A DNA stretch of 64,000 nucleotides from Forficula auricularia (lineage: Eukaryota; Arthropoda; Insecta; Dermaptera; Forficulidae). Both the position numbers and the translations under genes were made by a program. Where the stretch lies: NCBI GenBank assembly GCA_024734495.1, contig JALMQS010000099.1, positions 71,570,249 through 71,634,248 of the forward strand. Direction: 5' to 3'. Below are positions 1 to 9,312 of this stretch, in pieces. The notes beneath the pieces were generated by a model. The model was not told where the DNA came from, ran no database searches, and saw only the letters and a list, made by a program, of their open reading frames with translations. The first letter of the stretch is position 1. Each line of letters starts with the position of its first letter.

Positions 1-780
1 TGAGTTTGTTTTGGTTTTTAATTTTTAATTATTTATGACTATTCAATTTTAAACTTAACTGACTTAATTTATTTAATTTATAAGGTTTTTAGCTTTTTGA
101 CTCATACGATTTAATTTATTTACTTTTTGATTTTAATTTTGGTGACTATAGAATTAAACTTTGATTGATTTAACTTTTTGGCTGTTTGAGTCATTTTAGG
201 TTGGGTGAGAGTGAGCCACTGGGGGGGGGGGGGGGTCGGGTGAGCCGGCGAGCCTTTTGGTTTGTTTGAGAGAGGCTCTGTTCTAAGTTATTGTTTTGTT
301 TTTTGTTAATTTAATTTAAATGTAATTGTCCAGTTCCATGCGATTCCTTCTATTGAGTTTGAAAATGGATAAGAATCATTCAACATGCTAAAATTTGTAT
401 TTCGGGCTCTGTCCCTAGATTCCAACTTTGTTTTATACTATATCTCTCAGTGAGAAAATGTGTAATAAGTCATAATTAGTAGAGATTGTGGTGTTGGTGC
501 AAGATGAAACATCTTTAATAAGTCATAGTTTTTTTATTTCTTCTGATCTATATTATGTTTTTTTTGAACTATGACTGTTGTTTCTCCAAATAAATAAATA
601 AATAAATAAATATATCTCGAAACGTTTGGATTTTTAATAAACATATCTAGATTTGTACTTATATATAAAATATCATCATATAATATATAAAAGACATCAA
701 ATGTTACATACACTCTCTATAAGCTGTTCTTAAGATTCTTGAGTTATTCTTATTTTGAAGTAAGATTTAATTTAATTGGA
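1..780. other. AT-rich intergenic DNA with simple repeats
   Basis: No gene is visible. A run of 15 G residues lies at 221-235 and an AAAT tetranucleotide microsatellite at about 588-612. The rest is AT-rich, unassigned sequence. Confidence 0.6.
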
Positions 781-1068
781 TTAAAATTTCAGAATGTTAT
801 CTATTAGCTCTCGAAACTACTAGAATTATTTTAAAAGTCATTATGATAAAAAACAAAATAAGATGAAAAAAGTGGTTCCGAAATCAATTATAAGATTAAT
901 TTTAGTTACGACACTGCTTTAGATAGTTATTTTATCAAAATAACTATAATTATTTTTAAAATATTAGAATTCCTTCTATTAAAAGCTTTCGAAACTACTA
1001 CAATTATTTTTAAATTAATTATGATAAAAACAAAATACGATGAAACAAGTGGTTCCAAAATCATTATC
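770..1068 (+). repeat. Two tandem copies of a ~178-bp dispersed repeat
   Basis: The string cgaaactacta followed by an ATGATAAAAA(A)CAAAAT block occurs near 812 and again near 990, giving a period of about 178 bp. A third copy lies at about 2185-2244 and resumes at 2661-2730, where it is interrupted by a pogo-type MITE. No protein is encoded. The class of the repeat is unknown to me. Confidence 0.6.
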
Positions 1069-1079
1069 AAACAATATTT

Positions 1080-1360
1080 AGGTCTACAAATAAGTTTTGA
1101 GGATTTTTTTGAACATTTGGAGCTTTATTTAGAGAAATTGGACAATGTATTTTATTCAAACTATTGTCCATCCTTATCTACGACTTTTCCCCATCTTTCA
1201 GGGAGCATACAGATTCCGCGTTGAAAAAATTCCTCGTCTTTTGAGTCGATCCAAGAATCGACCCAATTTTTGACTTCTTCATAAGAAGTGAAGTGCTACT
1301 CGGCCAGGCCATGAGTCATCGACCGAAACAAGTGGTAGTCGAAAGGAGGAAAGGGATTAT
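1080..1360 (-). pseudogene. Mariner (DD34D-type) transposase C-terminal remnant
   Basis: Read on the minus strand, this stretch translates to a mariner-transposase-like C-terminus. It contains a DYHLFRSM-type motif, then a THGLAE block, NWVDSWI, and an LPERWGKVV-like block near the end. In the mariner family this region follows the last catalytic aspartate. At least three in-frame stops interrupt it: one after the LAE block and two around the final GQ-FE motif. It is therefore a dead fragment with no N-terminal or catalytic core. The short plus-strand reading frame over the same bases is a shadow. The family assignment rests on recognised motifs; the exact mariner subfamily is not resolved. 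Confidence 0.7.
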
Positions 1361-1436
1361 TATGAAATTTCATATTTACATCAGATGTCTAAAAACTTAC
1401 ATTTTTAGCTATATAACGTTTTGATATTTTGACTCC

Positions 1437-1715
1437 AAATGGGGGTTTGGGGGGGGGGGGCACGAATGAAAATTATCAAATAACTCCTAAACTATTAACT
1501 CTACGGCAAATTTTAAAATTAACAAAGTTGTAGGGGATGTGATTTCTGACAACTTTTGTTTAAAAAAATTCCGCCAAAAAACCACCCAAAAAAGGGGGGG
1601 GTCAAAATATGAAAATTCTTGCTTTTGGACCAAACCCAACCAAATTTTAAATACATAATCTGTGGGTCACTAGAAGGCTAGAAATGAAAAAAACTGGGTG
1701 CGGGGGTAAGGTGCG
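1437..1715 (-). repeat. Poly-G tract and one unit of the ~120-bp dispersed tandem unit
   Basis: Poly-G tracts lie near 1441-1460 and 1597-1604. From about 1590 to 1700 the minus strand matches one unit of the ~120-bp sequence that forms arrays near 10.0, 11.8, 33.2, 40.4 and 60.6 kb. Shared strings include accaaattttg, tacataatc and the aligned C-rich or G-rich run. Confidence 0.6.
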
Positions 1716-2120
1716 GGGATGGGGGGGGGCACGGGGTGAGGGGTGCAGGGTGGAGTAGAGGGTTTAGGTGAAGGTCCAGAGGCATAATGAGGGGGGATCA
1801 GGTGAGGGTCCAGAGGCGTAGTGGGGTGGTGCGGGGTGGGGTCCGGGGTGGGTGCAGGCGGTGCGGGGTGGTGCGGAGTGGGTGGGGCGCGGAGTGGTGA
1901 GGTCCGGGGGATGGTGGTGTGGGGTGGTGCAGGGTGGAGTGGGGGGTTCACAGGTGAGGGTCCAGAGGCGTAGTGGGGTGGTGCGGGGGCTGGGGTGCGT
2001 GGTGGTGGGGTGGGTCGGTGGTTGTGCACGGGTGCGGGGGGCGGGAGGTGCTGGGTGGGGTTCGGGGGTGGGTGTTGTGGAGAGTGGGGTTCGTGGGTTG
2101 GGGGTTCAGGGCGCGTACCC
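1716..2120 (+). repeat. G-rich minisatellite
   Basis: Extremely G-rich on the plus strand, unlike the AT-rich surroundings. The string gaaggtccagaggc or gagggtccagaggc recurs near 1770, 1806 and 1957, and gtgcagggtggag recurs near 1744 and 1927, so there is a higher-order repeat of roughly 150-185 bp. Many GGG and GGGG runs give strong G-quadruplex potential. The proline-rich minus-strand reading frame here is a composition artefact. Confidence 0.8.
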
Positions 2121-2123
2121 CCT

Positions 2124-2163
2124 GGCTAGCAAGAGGGCCGCCGAAGGCGGCCCTTGCAGCTAG
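2124..2163 (+). mobile_element. Helitron-like 3' terminus (hairpin plus CTAG)
   Basis: A GC-rich hairpin (gggccgcc, gaa, ggcggccc) is followed 7 nt later by CTAG and then T. Helitrons typically end in a short hairpin, then CTRR, with a T flank. A homologous hairpin occurs in the opposite orientation at 12288-12330. The 5' end (TC) was not located; the G-rich minisatellite may lie inside the same element. Confidence 0.5.
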
Positions 2164-2244
2164 TTCATATTATGAATAGGGTTAAAATATCAGAATGTCA
2201 TCTATCAAAAGTTCTCGGAACTACTACAATTTATTTTAAAACTA

Positions 2245-2660
2245 CAGTGAAACCCCTCAAATCCGAACTAATTGAGGTTGTAGCCTGTTCGGATTTCAAT
2301 TTGTTCGGATTAGCCGAAAGAAGCTTCGACAATTGAAGTTAACTCATATCAAGTGAAAGATTAACTGATATTTTGAGTATTTATATTATTATTTCATTGC
2401 TTTTGCAAAGTGATTAACCTAAAGGATTTCAATAACCAACTTTTACTGTTTTTCAATCCTGGATGATATAAGTATGTAGACACATTTACACTTTGTTAGG
2501 TATGCTAACTGTACTTCATTGTTAATTTTTCAACTAATTATTTAAAATAAGGTTATAATGTATAGAATATATATAATTGTTTTATGACTAAATAAATAAG
2601 TTTCTCTTTTTTGCGTTGGGATTTCGGATTTCCGGGGTTCGTATTTGAGGGGTTATACTG
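2245..2660 (+). mobile_element. Pogo/Tigger-type MITE, copy 1
   Basis: It begins CAGTGAAACCCCTCAAATCC and ends with a diverged inverted copy finishing ACTG, and it is flanked by TA on both sides (2243-2244 and 2661-2662). CAGT ends and a TA target are characteristic of the pogo/Tigger branch of Tc1/mariner. It is 416 bp and encodes no transposase. The interrupted target is the third copy of the repeat at 770-1068, so an unoccupied version of the insertion site exists in the same window. Confidence 0.8.
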
Positions 2661-3725
2661 TAATTATGATAAAAAACAAAATACGATGAAACAAATCGAT
2701 CCAAAATCCATTATTAGATTAATTTTACTAATTTTTATTTAATAGCTTAATTTAGTTTGGATTTATTTATTTATTTTTTATAATCATTTTAACTTTTTCT
2801 TTTATTCATTTCGATTTCCATAAATATTATAGAATACTGAATAATTCAATTTATGTTAATTCTTCAACGACCTACCAGAACATGTTTTTTTTTTGTTTTT
2901 TTTTAAATAAAAAACGAATCAAATCGTTATTAATCCAAGAGAAAAAGGCCTTCGATTGCAAGAGTGGTCTCGACTTAAACAGGAATCGCGTCGACGTATA
3001 ATATGACCAAAAAGAGATGAAAAAGGAAAAGAGAGAGGGATAAAAAAGAAGAGCCCTTGGCATTTCAAACCACACATTTGCTGGCCCGAAAGAAGAAGAA
3101 AAAAAAAGAAAAAAGGGTGTGTGTGGTGGGGGCCATTGCGGGTTGGTGGGGGAGGGGTCAGATCCAGCCAAGGGCTGATTGGAAAAGTTACCAGCTTTGT
3201 GCTAGCACCCAGAAGAGGAATATACTAGAGGGGTCTATAGCTCACTAGAACCTACCCTACCGTGCATATATAGTATATATTGAATTTAAAAATGGCTATT
3301 GGGTGGGTGGCTAGAATGGAGGGGAGGGTGGAGAGGCAAAAAGTTACTGTGTGGTCAGCTAATCAAAGAAATGGAGGCCATTCATCCATCCATCGAAATC
3401 CATTCCATTTTACTAGAGATATCAAACGGGATGTTCGATATTTTATTTGACATTTTACGAGTTCAATTCCTGCTTTAATAAAATAAGAAAACAAATAAAT
3501 AAATAAATAGTACTATTAAATTTCAAATAGATAAATAATCTAAAGTTATAGAATGATTGTCTTGGTCAATTATTTGTGCTCTTCTTCGTTTTATATATTT
3601 ATGGAGTCCAACAAATGATAGATGTAGTATTTTGAATGTTTACTTCATTCCTAGATAAAATTTATAGAACTCGATTCTTGGCTCTATAGATTCGTATATT
3701 TATTTAATCAATAAAATAGTATTGG
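2661..3725. other. Unassigned sequence with purine/pyrimidine tracts
   Basis: No recognised gene. The first ~70 bp complete the third copy of the 178-bp repeat. From about 2930 to 3430 the sequence is less AT-rich and not visibly repeated, with A/G-rich tracts and a CATCCATCCATC run near 3384. A short AAAT repeat lies at about 3494-3510. The opposing reading frames around 3057-3171 are low-complexity and unsupported. Confidence 0.5.
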
Positions 3726-4187
3726 GTTAAACCCATGCTTCTTAAACTATGGCTCACGACCCCATTTGGAGTCGCGAACCTGAATTTCTGGGTCGCGAAA
3801 AATAGGGCAACAATGATCACTGAAAACATTATAATGGACTACGGCCAAAGATTGATGTTTAGTGAATTCGAATTATATTATTATCTGTTATTGAATTTTC
3901 AATAATTTGTGAAATTGACATTATATTTATTTATTTATGTGAAGCGACGTTTTCAGCAATGGAGTTTATAAATCCAAAATCAAGATAATGAACTCCTGTT
4001 GACTTTTTATTTATTAATAATTAGTCAAATCAATTTCATTATTATTTATATTTAATAATTGTATAATAAATTATGTAGATTTAATAAATGATACAATTAT
4101 TATAATAGGTATGTTGATAAAAATTTGTTTTACTTTAAATTTATTTAAAATTTGCTAGTAAAAATGATGGTTTATAGGTATTATATA

Positions 4188-5071
4188 GGGTGTCCCAAAA
4201 TTCACGCAAGAAGTAGTTTTGTTAAGAAACACAGGTTTTTGATTGAAAATTGTAAATTTTTTATTGATTCATAATGTATACAGTATAGGTTTATGTATAG
4301 AATAACATATCGACGAAGAGAATTCCTTGAATTTATTATGGAACAACAACAAGTTGATGTTGATTTTTTGAACAAAATCATCTTCAGCGGTGAGGTTCAT
4401 TTTTATCTTGATGGCTTTGTTAATCGTCAAAATTGGCGCAATTGGAGTTCAGAAAATCCACGAGTGATTGTTGAGAAACAAATGGATCACAGCGTGTCAC
4501 TGTTTGGTGCGGATTTTAGGCTGGAGGCATCATCGGACCATTCTCATTCGAAAATGCGGCTAGTCAGGCAATAACAGTTAATGGTGTTCGCTATCGCGAC
4601 ATGATAATCCAGTTTTTTGTGTCTAAATTGCAAGATATTGTTGTGGTGTTTTCAACAAGACGGTGCCACATAGCATACTGCTCGAGAAACAATTCATTTA
4701 CTTCATGAGTCTTTTCCTGGTCGTGTAATTTCTCGTTTTGGTGATCAGAATTGGCCGCCCAAATCATGCTATTTTTCTTTGGAGTTTTTTGAACTCTAAG
4801 GCTTGTGCCAACAAACTCTCGACCACCCACGCCTTGAAGGGAGAAAATTGAGCTTTGTATCAACGAAATTCAGTCACATTTATGCAAAAAGATTATGGAA
4901 AATTTCGACAAAAGTGTGCGTATGCCCCAGCAAAGGCGTGGAGGCCATTTACCCGATATCCTATTCCATGCATAACCCTATACTGTATACTTTAATAAAA
5001 AATTTACACTTTTTAATTAAAAACCTGTGTTTTGTATCAAAATTACTTCTTGCATGAATTTTGGGACAACC
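4188..5071 (+). mobile_element. Mariner/Tc1-like transposon nested in the hAT element
   Basis: Long imperfect terminal inverted repeats of about 90 bp begin GGTGTCCCAAAATTCA on the left and, reverse-complemented, GGTTGTCCCAAAATTCATGC on the right. Between them lies a decayed transposase gene. The left end is preceded by TA. Because it interrupts the hAT element cleanly, it inserted after that element. Its ends have diverged from each other, so it is old. Confidence 0.8.
4293..4960 (+). pseudogene. Decayed mariner/Tc1-family transposase
   Basis: The DDE transposase of the nested element, catalysing cut-and-paste at TA sites when intact. The first open part (4293-4574) contains FLNKIIFSGEVHF and LDGFVNRQNWRNW. 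In relatives the residue after FS is the first catalytic aspartate; here it is glycine. A frameshift near 4500 moves the reading frame, in which VTVWCGF, GIIGPF and VNGVRYRDMI follow, with an internal stop. A further frame carries WCFQQDGAT (second catalytic Asp retained) followed by a stop, then RFGDQNWPP. The third acidic position of the C-terminal catalytic block is lost. The C-terminal part is frameshifted and ends near GGHLPDI. The protein cannot be functional. The family match is by motif; the exact lineage is not resolved. Confidence 0.8.
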
Positions 5072-5284
5072 AATATATCTATATAAAATGGGAATGCAAA
5101 AAATTTCTGTCAGAATGGGGTCGCGAATGAAAAAAGTTTAAGAAGCGCTGAGTTAAACCAAATTTCTTTCAAAATATAAGTAATTGAAGATAAAAAGACT
5201 CTGTACTCAGATGATTATACAAAATCAGTGACAAATTTTAGTTCATTAGTTACAACTAAGGTAGCCAACTTTAAAAATGACGGA

Positions 5285-5498
5285 TAAGTGCAAGTCAGAT
5301 TCGAACATCGATAAGATTCCCTATCTAATAAATAGCCACTTTGGAGCACTAAAAAACACCTTGAATACCTAAAGCCACTTTGGAACTCTCACTCGGTCAT
5401 TTCAAATTGAAATAAATTTAAAATAATCAAACCTAATTCTACTTAAAGAAATTTTTACAGGGATAACTAACACTCTATGGTAAAAAATATTTTTTTAT
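5285..5498 (+). repeat. Dispersed repeat (GGTTCCGTAC family), copy A left part
   Basis: Shares ccactttggaactc, cctaattctact and related strings with 61680-62155. The match resumes at about 6456-6655 with ccacataaaatt and ends tacggaaccctaaaaa. The middle is displaced by the inserts at 5537-6465. A third, minus-strand partial copy lies at about 17600-17765. Confidence 0.6.
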
Positions 5499-5590
5499 TA
5501 TGTTACATCATTCGTATCCATAGTAAATTTATAACAGGAATAGTAGGGAATTGGATAAATAAAAAAAAAACGTTTTTATTAAGTGAAGCA

Positions 5591-5622
5591 GACGTTTCGT
5601 CAATTTATTTTGACTTCCTCAG
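5591..5622 (-). ncRNA. Hammerhead-ribozyme-like motif
   Basis: On the minus strand: CTGAGGA, one extra A, a perfect 5-bp stem (GTCAA / TTGAC), then GAAAC and GTC. The flanks can form helix I with about 6 of 7 positions paired, counting a wobble. The CTGANGA and GAAA core residues are intact. Helix III would be only ACGT, which is self-complementary. Confidence 0.55.
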
Positions 5623-5763
5623 TGGCTCATTTTATCACTCTTTGTCAAAAACAGTTTTACTATAAGTTATAAGACAAAACATCATTAATGTGTCTTTAAT
5701 ATATTCTCACAAGAATCAACAATCTTGGAAATAACTTTTCTTAACAATTAACACTGTGAGTCA

Positions 5764-5795
5764 CTGAGGAAGTCAAAATAAATTGACAAAACGTC
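5764..5795 (+). ncRNA. Hammerhead-like motif, core mutated
   Basis: The plus-strand partner of the motif at 5591-5622, with the same CTGAGGA and GTCAA/TTGAC stem, but GAAAC has become AAAAC. Loss of that core G would be expected to abolish cleavage. Confidence 0.5.
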
Positions 5796-5866
5796 TGGCC
5801 CACTTAATAAAAACTCTGTGTTTTTGATTTATCCAATTCCCTACTATTCCTGCTATATTTTTACTT

Positions 5867-6465
5867 TATCCAATGCGAAGCATGGGAGAAAGTATTGGAA
5901 TCGCTCTCGCGGCAAGCGCGACATCAAAGGGTCCTCAGGTAAAGACTACGGAACCCATGGACTCAATTAAGGTCACAAATTGAAGTATTCAATGAGATTG
6001 AATTTTAGCACGTGACGGTTTTGCCAAAAATTACCTGGGATCTCGCCGAGAGGCCAAAAAGTGCCATTTTTTTTGGAAGTGCGTGCGGATGGATGGATGG
6101 ATGTGTGTGTGTTATCGTTTTTTTCGTTCACGAATTTTTCCACACCGTTGCACCGAATGAATTGAAATTGAAAACCTACCAGTATTTTAACAAAATGAAG
6201 CGCTGATTAGTTTTTGGTACATATCGGTCCACAAACATTAGTACTTTATTTCAGTACTTTTTTAGTTTTTTCTAAATATCTTGAAAATGACTTAACCAAT
6301 TTTGATGAAATTTAATATCCTAATTAAGTACCTTGGGACCCACAAAAAAAGATTAAATAAAGTTTTTAGTAAAATTATATTTTAAAGTACTTTACTCTAG
6401 AACATATTAATATTTCAAATGAATTTGGATAAAGTTTAGCAACGATCCGTTGCAGTTTATTTTTT
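5867..6465 (+). repeat. ~600-bp interspersed repeat, copy 1
   Basis: Nearly identical to 26275-26880 over its whole length, differing by isolated substitutions and small indels. It starts near actttatccaatgcgaagc and ends in gttgcagtttattttt. It has no significant reading frame and carries GGAT/GT simple repeats near 6090-6110. The high similarity implies recent spread or conversion. There are no obvious terminal inverted repeats, and I do not know the class. Confidence 0.75.
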
Positions 6466-6655
6466 GTCTCCACATAAAATTGGACTCTCTTCAAAATACG
6501 AATTCGATTAAAATTGTAAAATGATTTTTGATTTGCGGATATAATTTCTAAATTTTAAGTTTATAATCTTAACTAGTCAACGACATTATAGTTATGAACA
6601 CATTGTGGCGAGAACTATAGGGCTTCCCTACTGTCATTGTACGGAACCCTAAAAA
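6456..6655 (+). repeat. GGTTCCGTAC family, copy A right part
   Basis: Continues the repeat of 5285-5498 after the nested inserts, matching 61950-62155 and ending tacggaaccctaaaaa. Confidence 0.55.
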
Positions 6656-6679
6656 GAAGATGATGATGTTGGTTTCAAA

Positions 6680-6833
6680 CGGGGGGTGAACCGTGATTGG
6701 AATTAGGTGTACACTTATTTGAAAATATGTGGAATTATTTTGGAATTCATTAGATAATGCCCCATCATCTATTGTCTTCTACTTGGAAATGAAAGTGGAA
6801 GTGTACACTATATTAGGTCGCGGTTCACCCCTC
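6680..6833. mobile_element. 154-bp MITE with 9-bp target duplication
   Basis: The left end contains ggggtgaaccgtga with aggtgtacactt; the right end is its inverted counterpart (agtgtacact, cgcggttcacccct). The direct repeat ggtttcaaa occurs at 6671-6679 and 6834-6842. A 9-bp duplication fits MULE or Merlin-type elements. Non-coding. Confidence 0.7.
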
Positions 6834-6842
6834 GGTTTCAAA

Positions 6843-7285
6843 TTAAATGCATATGAACTGAATATTTCAAGACAGAAATTGTTCAAGCAATTTTGATAAT
6901 TTTCACTTTACCAAGTTAAGATGAAGTTCTAACCAGAGCAGAGAGGAGCCGTCTTGGTTGAGTGAACCAGGCAGAGGGACAAGTGGTGGTGGTGGTGGGG
7001 GGGGGCTGTGTTAGATTAGATAATATTAAATAATAATAGACTAAGTTTCTCCAAGCCCCTTATTCGGTTTAATATAATTTTGAGACCTATGCATTGTTTG
7101 TGGAATTTCATATAAATTTGGTGTCAAAAAACGGAAATAGCTTGATTAAAACTTTAAAACAGCTGGCAGATCTACAACATCGGTAAAATCCTCCCCCTAC
7201 ACCCACACTCACACATACACACTATTTTGTATTTATTCTTCTTTATTGTGCTCTTCTTTCTTTTTCATTTTCGCTTATAGAGACA
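6843..7285. other. Unassigned AT-rich DNA
   Basis: No gene recognised. There is a GGT/G-rich run near 6985-7007 and a CA-rich tract near 7200-7220. Confidence 0.5.
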
Positions 7286-7289
7286 ACGA

Positions 7290-7790
7290 AATAATATTTT
7301 ATACCTTTAAGTGCATTTTATTTTATTATCGAGTTTTATTATTATATTTGTTGCATTTAATTTTTTTGAAGTCGGTTTTTTATTTTTTTATAACAATTAT
7401 TTTAAATTTTCTCTTTTTAGTGATGTTATTAATAGTGACTTAATATAATACCATCTCGTAAGAGAAAGGGTCGTGCGAATGAATCAGAAAATGATAATAA
7501 AATTAAATTCATGAATATAGAAATTCTCTAGAAACTTTTGGGGGTTTTAAGTAAATGAACGTTTTAAGATTGATTTTTTTATAAAAGATTTTATTTATTA
7601 TAATTTTGATTATTTGCTCATAAGAATTGGATATTTACGTTAATTCGTCATTGATCATATTATCAGAACTTGACAAAATTAATATGGGACCACCCCTAAG
7701 ATACCCTATTTCGAATATAAAAAATAATTTTTAAGAAAAAAAAATTCAGTCGAATAGAAAACCTCCTCCTTTTTTGAAATCGGTTAAAAA
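7290..7790 (-). repeat. CCGACTTC-family long repeat, minus-strand copy
   Basis: Reverse-complement of the long repeat at 28021-28710: it shares ctcgtaagagaaagggtcg, the gacaaaattaatatgggacc block and the end cctcctccttttttgaaatc. The first ~105 bp are one arm of the associated foldback. Hydrophobic short reading frames here come from poly-T and are not genes. Confidence 0.65.
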
Positions 7791-8136
7791 TAAAACCGAC
7801 TTCAAAAAATTAAATGCAACAAATAAAATACACTAAAAGGTATAAAATAATTATCATCTTATTTAGTTACAACTAAACTACGAAATATTAAGATGAAATT
7901 ACTTTTTGAAGTTGGTGCCAAACAAACTATACCTATAAGCGAGCGTACCCACCAAACGTACTAAGTAAGATCCGTCGAGTACGATTCATAAAAGGTATAT
8001 GTTTGGCACAGACTTAAAAAGTAATTTCATCTTAATATTTCGTAGTTTAGTTGTAAATAAATAAGATAATAATTATTTTATACCTTTTAGTGTATTTTAT
8101 TTGTTGCATTTAATTTTTTTGAAGTCGGTTTTATTT
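7791..8136. mobile_element. Foldback MITE of the CCGACTTC family, copy 1
   Basis: About 145-bp inverted arms, starting aaaaccgacttcaaaaaatt and ending gaagtcggttttat, surround a ~60-bp centre containing acgtactaagtaagatccg. Related copies are at 28711-29093, 45511-45862 and 48064-48455, all flanked by the same long repeat. Non-coding, with strong hairpin potential. Confidence 0.8.
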
Positions 8137-8490
8137 TTTCTTAAAAATTATTTTTATTTCTCTCTTTTTAGTGATGTTATTAATAGTGATCATATCATCA
8201 GAACTTGACCAAATTAATATGGCACCATCCCTAAGATACCCCCTTTTTAATAAAAAAAGAATCATGGAAATCGGTTAATAAACAAAGAAATTAGGCCTGA
8301 ACAAACCTAACAAAAAAGGTCTAAATACCTATGAAAAAAAATGGGACCAATCGGAAGGTAGACTGAACCCAACGCGGTCTTTTTTTCAAAATCAGTCTCC
8401 AATTGGCGGAGATATGAGAGGTCACATATGGCACAAGTTTGATTGTATTTTGTTTATGGGTTGAGCCCTAGAAGTTAATATTTGAAGTTA
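8137..8490 (-). repeat. CCGACTTC-family long repeat, partial
   Basis: Shares the gacc-aaattaatatgg and accatccctaagatacccc blocks and the ggcggagatatga segment with 45863-46246. Truncated at the right. Confidence 0.6.
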
Positions 8491-8494
8491 ATAT

Positions 8495-8713
8495 TTGAAT
8501 GTAATCTTTAAAAGTGGAGAAGAAGTTGTTACACGTACAATACCCTTGGCTACGATAAAGTGCCTCGACGAAAAGGGTCACCTTGATAGGGTGAATAATG
8601 TGATTTTCATCTTTATCTTGCACTCAAAAGAATCAAAACTTTTACTGCGAAGCTATCAAAAATTGGAGTGTGCATTAATAAATAATAAATTTAATAAATT
8701 TTATTTGGCATGA
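8495..8713 (+). other. Orphan 72-codon reading frame, unrecognised
   Basis: A 72-codon frame with a mixed, non-low-complexity composition at the N-terminus (KSGEEVVTRTIPLATIKCLDE). I recognise no family, see no splice sites or promoter, and the frame sits between repeats. It could be a remnant of a coding exon or chance. Listed only because its composition differs from the surrounding poly-A/T frames. Confidence 0.15.
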
Positions 8714-8797
8714 ACTATTAGTGAGTTGAGTGGATATTGATGAGGCAGTCAAAATTCAAAAAAGAGATAATTTAAACTATCTTTTTATTCATAAACC

Positions 8798-8826
8798 GAC
8801 GTTTCAGAGCTTATTCCCTCCTTCAG
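8798..8826 (-). ncRNA. Hammerhead-like motif, one core base missing
   Basis: Minus strand: CTGAAG, a short G-rich stem, TGAAAC and GTC. Compared with intact copies the A after CTGAAG is missing, so activity is doubtful. Confidence 0.4.
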
Positions 8827-8877
8827 GGTTTTGAAAGATCAGTAAAAGAAATCCATTTCTAACCTTTCAAAACCGCG

Positions 8878-8907
8878 TCGAAGGAAGGAATAAGCCTCCG
8901 AAACGTC
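8878..8907 (+). ncRNA. Hammerhead-like motif, degenerate
   Basis: Inverted partner of 8798-8826. The GAAACGTC end and the stem are recognisable, but CTGAAGA has become a TCGAAGG-like sequence. Confidence 0.35.
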
Positions 8908-8936
8908 GGTTTATGAATAAAAATATAGTTAAAATT

Positions 8937-8988
8937 TTAGGCAAATTAACTTTTAAATGTTAGTTTTAATTTTTTCTTAAAGCAATTT
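8937..8988 (+). repeat. ~50-bp direct repeat flanking a tRNA-like insertion
   Basis: caaattaacttttaaa and gttagttttaattttt recur at 9470-9518 with a few differences. The two copies bracket the tRNA-like/SINE segment, as in a large target duplication or an unequal exchange. Confidence 0.6.
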
Positions 8989-9023
8989 GAGCCGCGGAAG
9001 TTAAATAATGTAATCAATAATTT

Positions 9024-9238
9024 TTGAGGGTGAATAGAGGTGAATGGGAAATAAATATTATCGGAAAAGAGGTTTTTTTATTTAATTAGTTTTTTCCTCT
9101 TATTAAAAACAAGGACTAAAAAGATGATCAAGGACAGTCCATAGTGGGGAAGTTATCTCCGAAGTCGAAGCTCAAATACAATGCATACATTAATTCATGT
9201 AAAATAAATGGTTCAATAAATTCAAAAAAAAAAAAAAA
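9024..9238 (+). mobile_element. SINE-like retroposon, copy 1, with 11-bp TSD
   Basis: A 215-bp insert ending in a poly-A tail, flanked by atcaataattt at 9013-9023 and 9239-9249. The interrupted target is preserved, uninterrupted, in the related inverted-repeat element near 36470. Diagnostic internal strings are atcggaaaagaggttttttt and agtaatctccgaagtcgaag (here agttatctccg). No pol III A/B boxes were found, so it may be a non-tRNA SINE or a truncated non-autonomous LINE. Confidence 0.75.
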
Positions 9239-9312
9239 ATCAATAATTTCTTATGTTAATTCTAGATATTTAGAAAATTATTTTATTATTTTATGAAAAA
9301 GAAAAATGAATT

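Larger units (their letters stand above)
3733..5150 (+). mobile_element. hAT-type element carrying a nested insertion
   Basis: The ends are inverted: the left end contains gcttcttaaact then cacgacccca, and the right end contains tggggtcgcga then agtttaagaagcgctg. GTTAAAC-containing sequence flanks both sides and gives an 8-bp target duplication (exact gttaaacc if the ends are shifted by one base). Near 3935-3990 the frame CEATFSAMEF resembles the hAT C-terminal dimerisation motif and soon meets stops. The element is inactive and is interrupted by the mariner-like insertion at 4188-5071. Confidence 0.75.
5537..5855. mobile_element. Foldback element with inverted hammerhead-like motifs
   Basis: The ends are inverted copies: caggaatagtagggaattgg on the left and ccaattccctactattcctg on the right. 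Each arm contains a hammerhead-like motif in opposite orientation (5591-5622 minus, 5764-5795 plus). There is no coding capacity. By analogy with other sites in the window I place it with a Penelope-like, hammerhead-carrying family; this is an inference. Confidence 0.55.

Noticed and set aside
221..235. Poly-G as a functional element
   Set aside because: Homopolymer of a kind also found near 1450; may be slippage or sequencing artefact.
1021..1224. 67-codon plus-strand frame
   Set aside because: Shadow of the mariner transposase remnant, which reads on the minus strand.
1670..2029. 119-codon proline-rich minus-strand frame and overlapping glycine/tryptophan-rich plus-strand frames
   Set aside because: They are translations of the G-rich minisatellite; repeated units and extreme composition explain them.
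7246..7443. Hydrophobic 65-codon frame and its counterpart at 28643-28840
   Set aside because: Both come from the T-rich arm of the CCGACTTC foldback; related sequence in both places reflects the repeat, not a gene.
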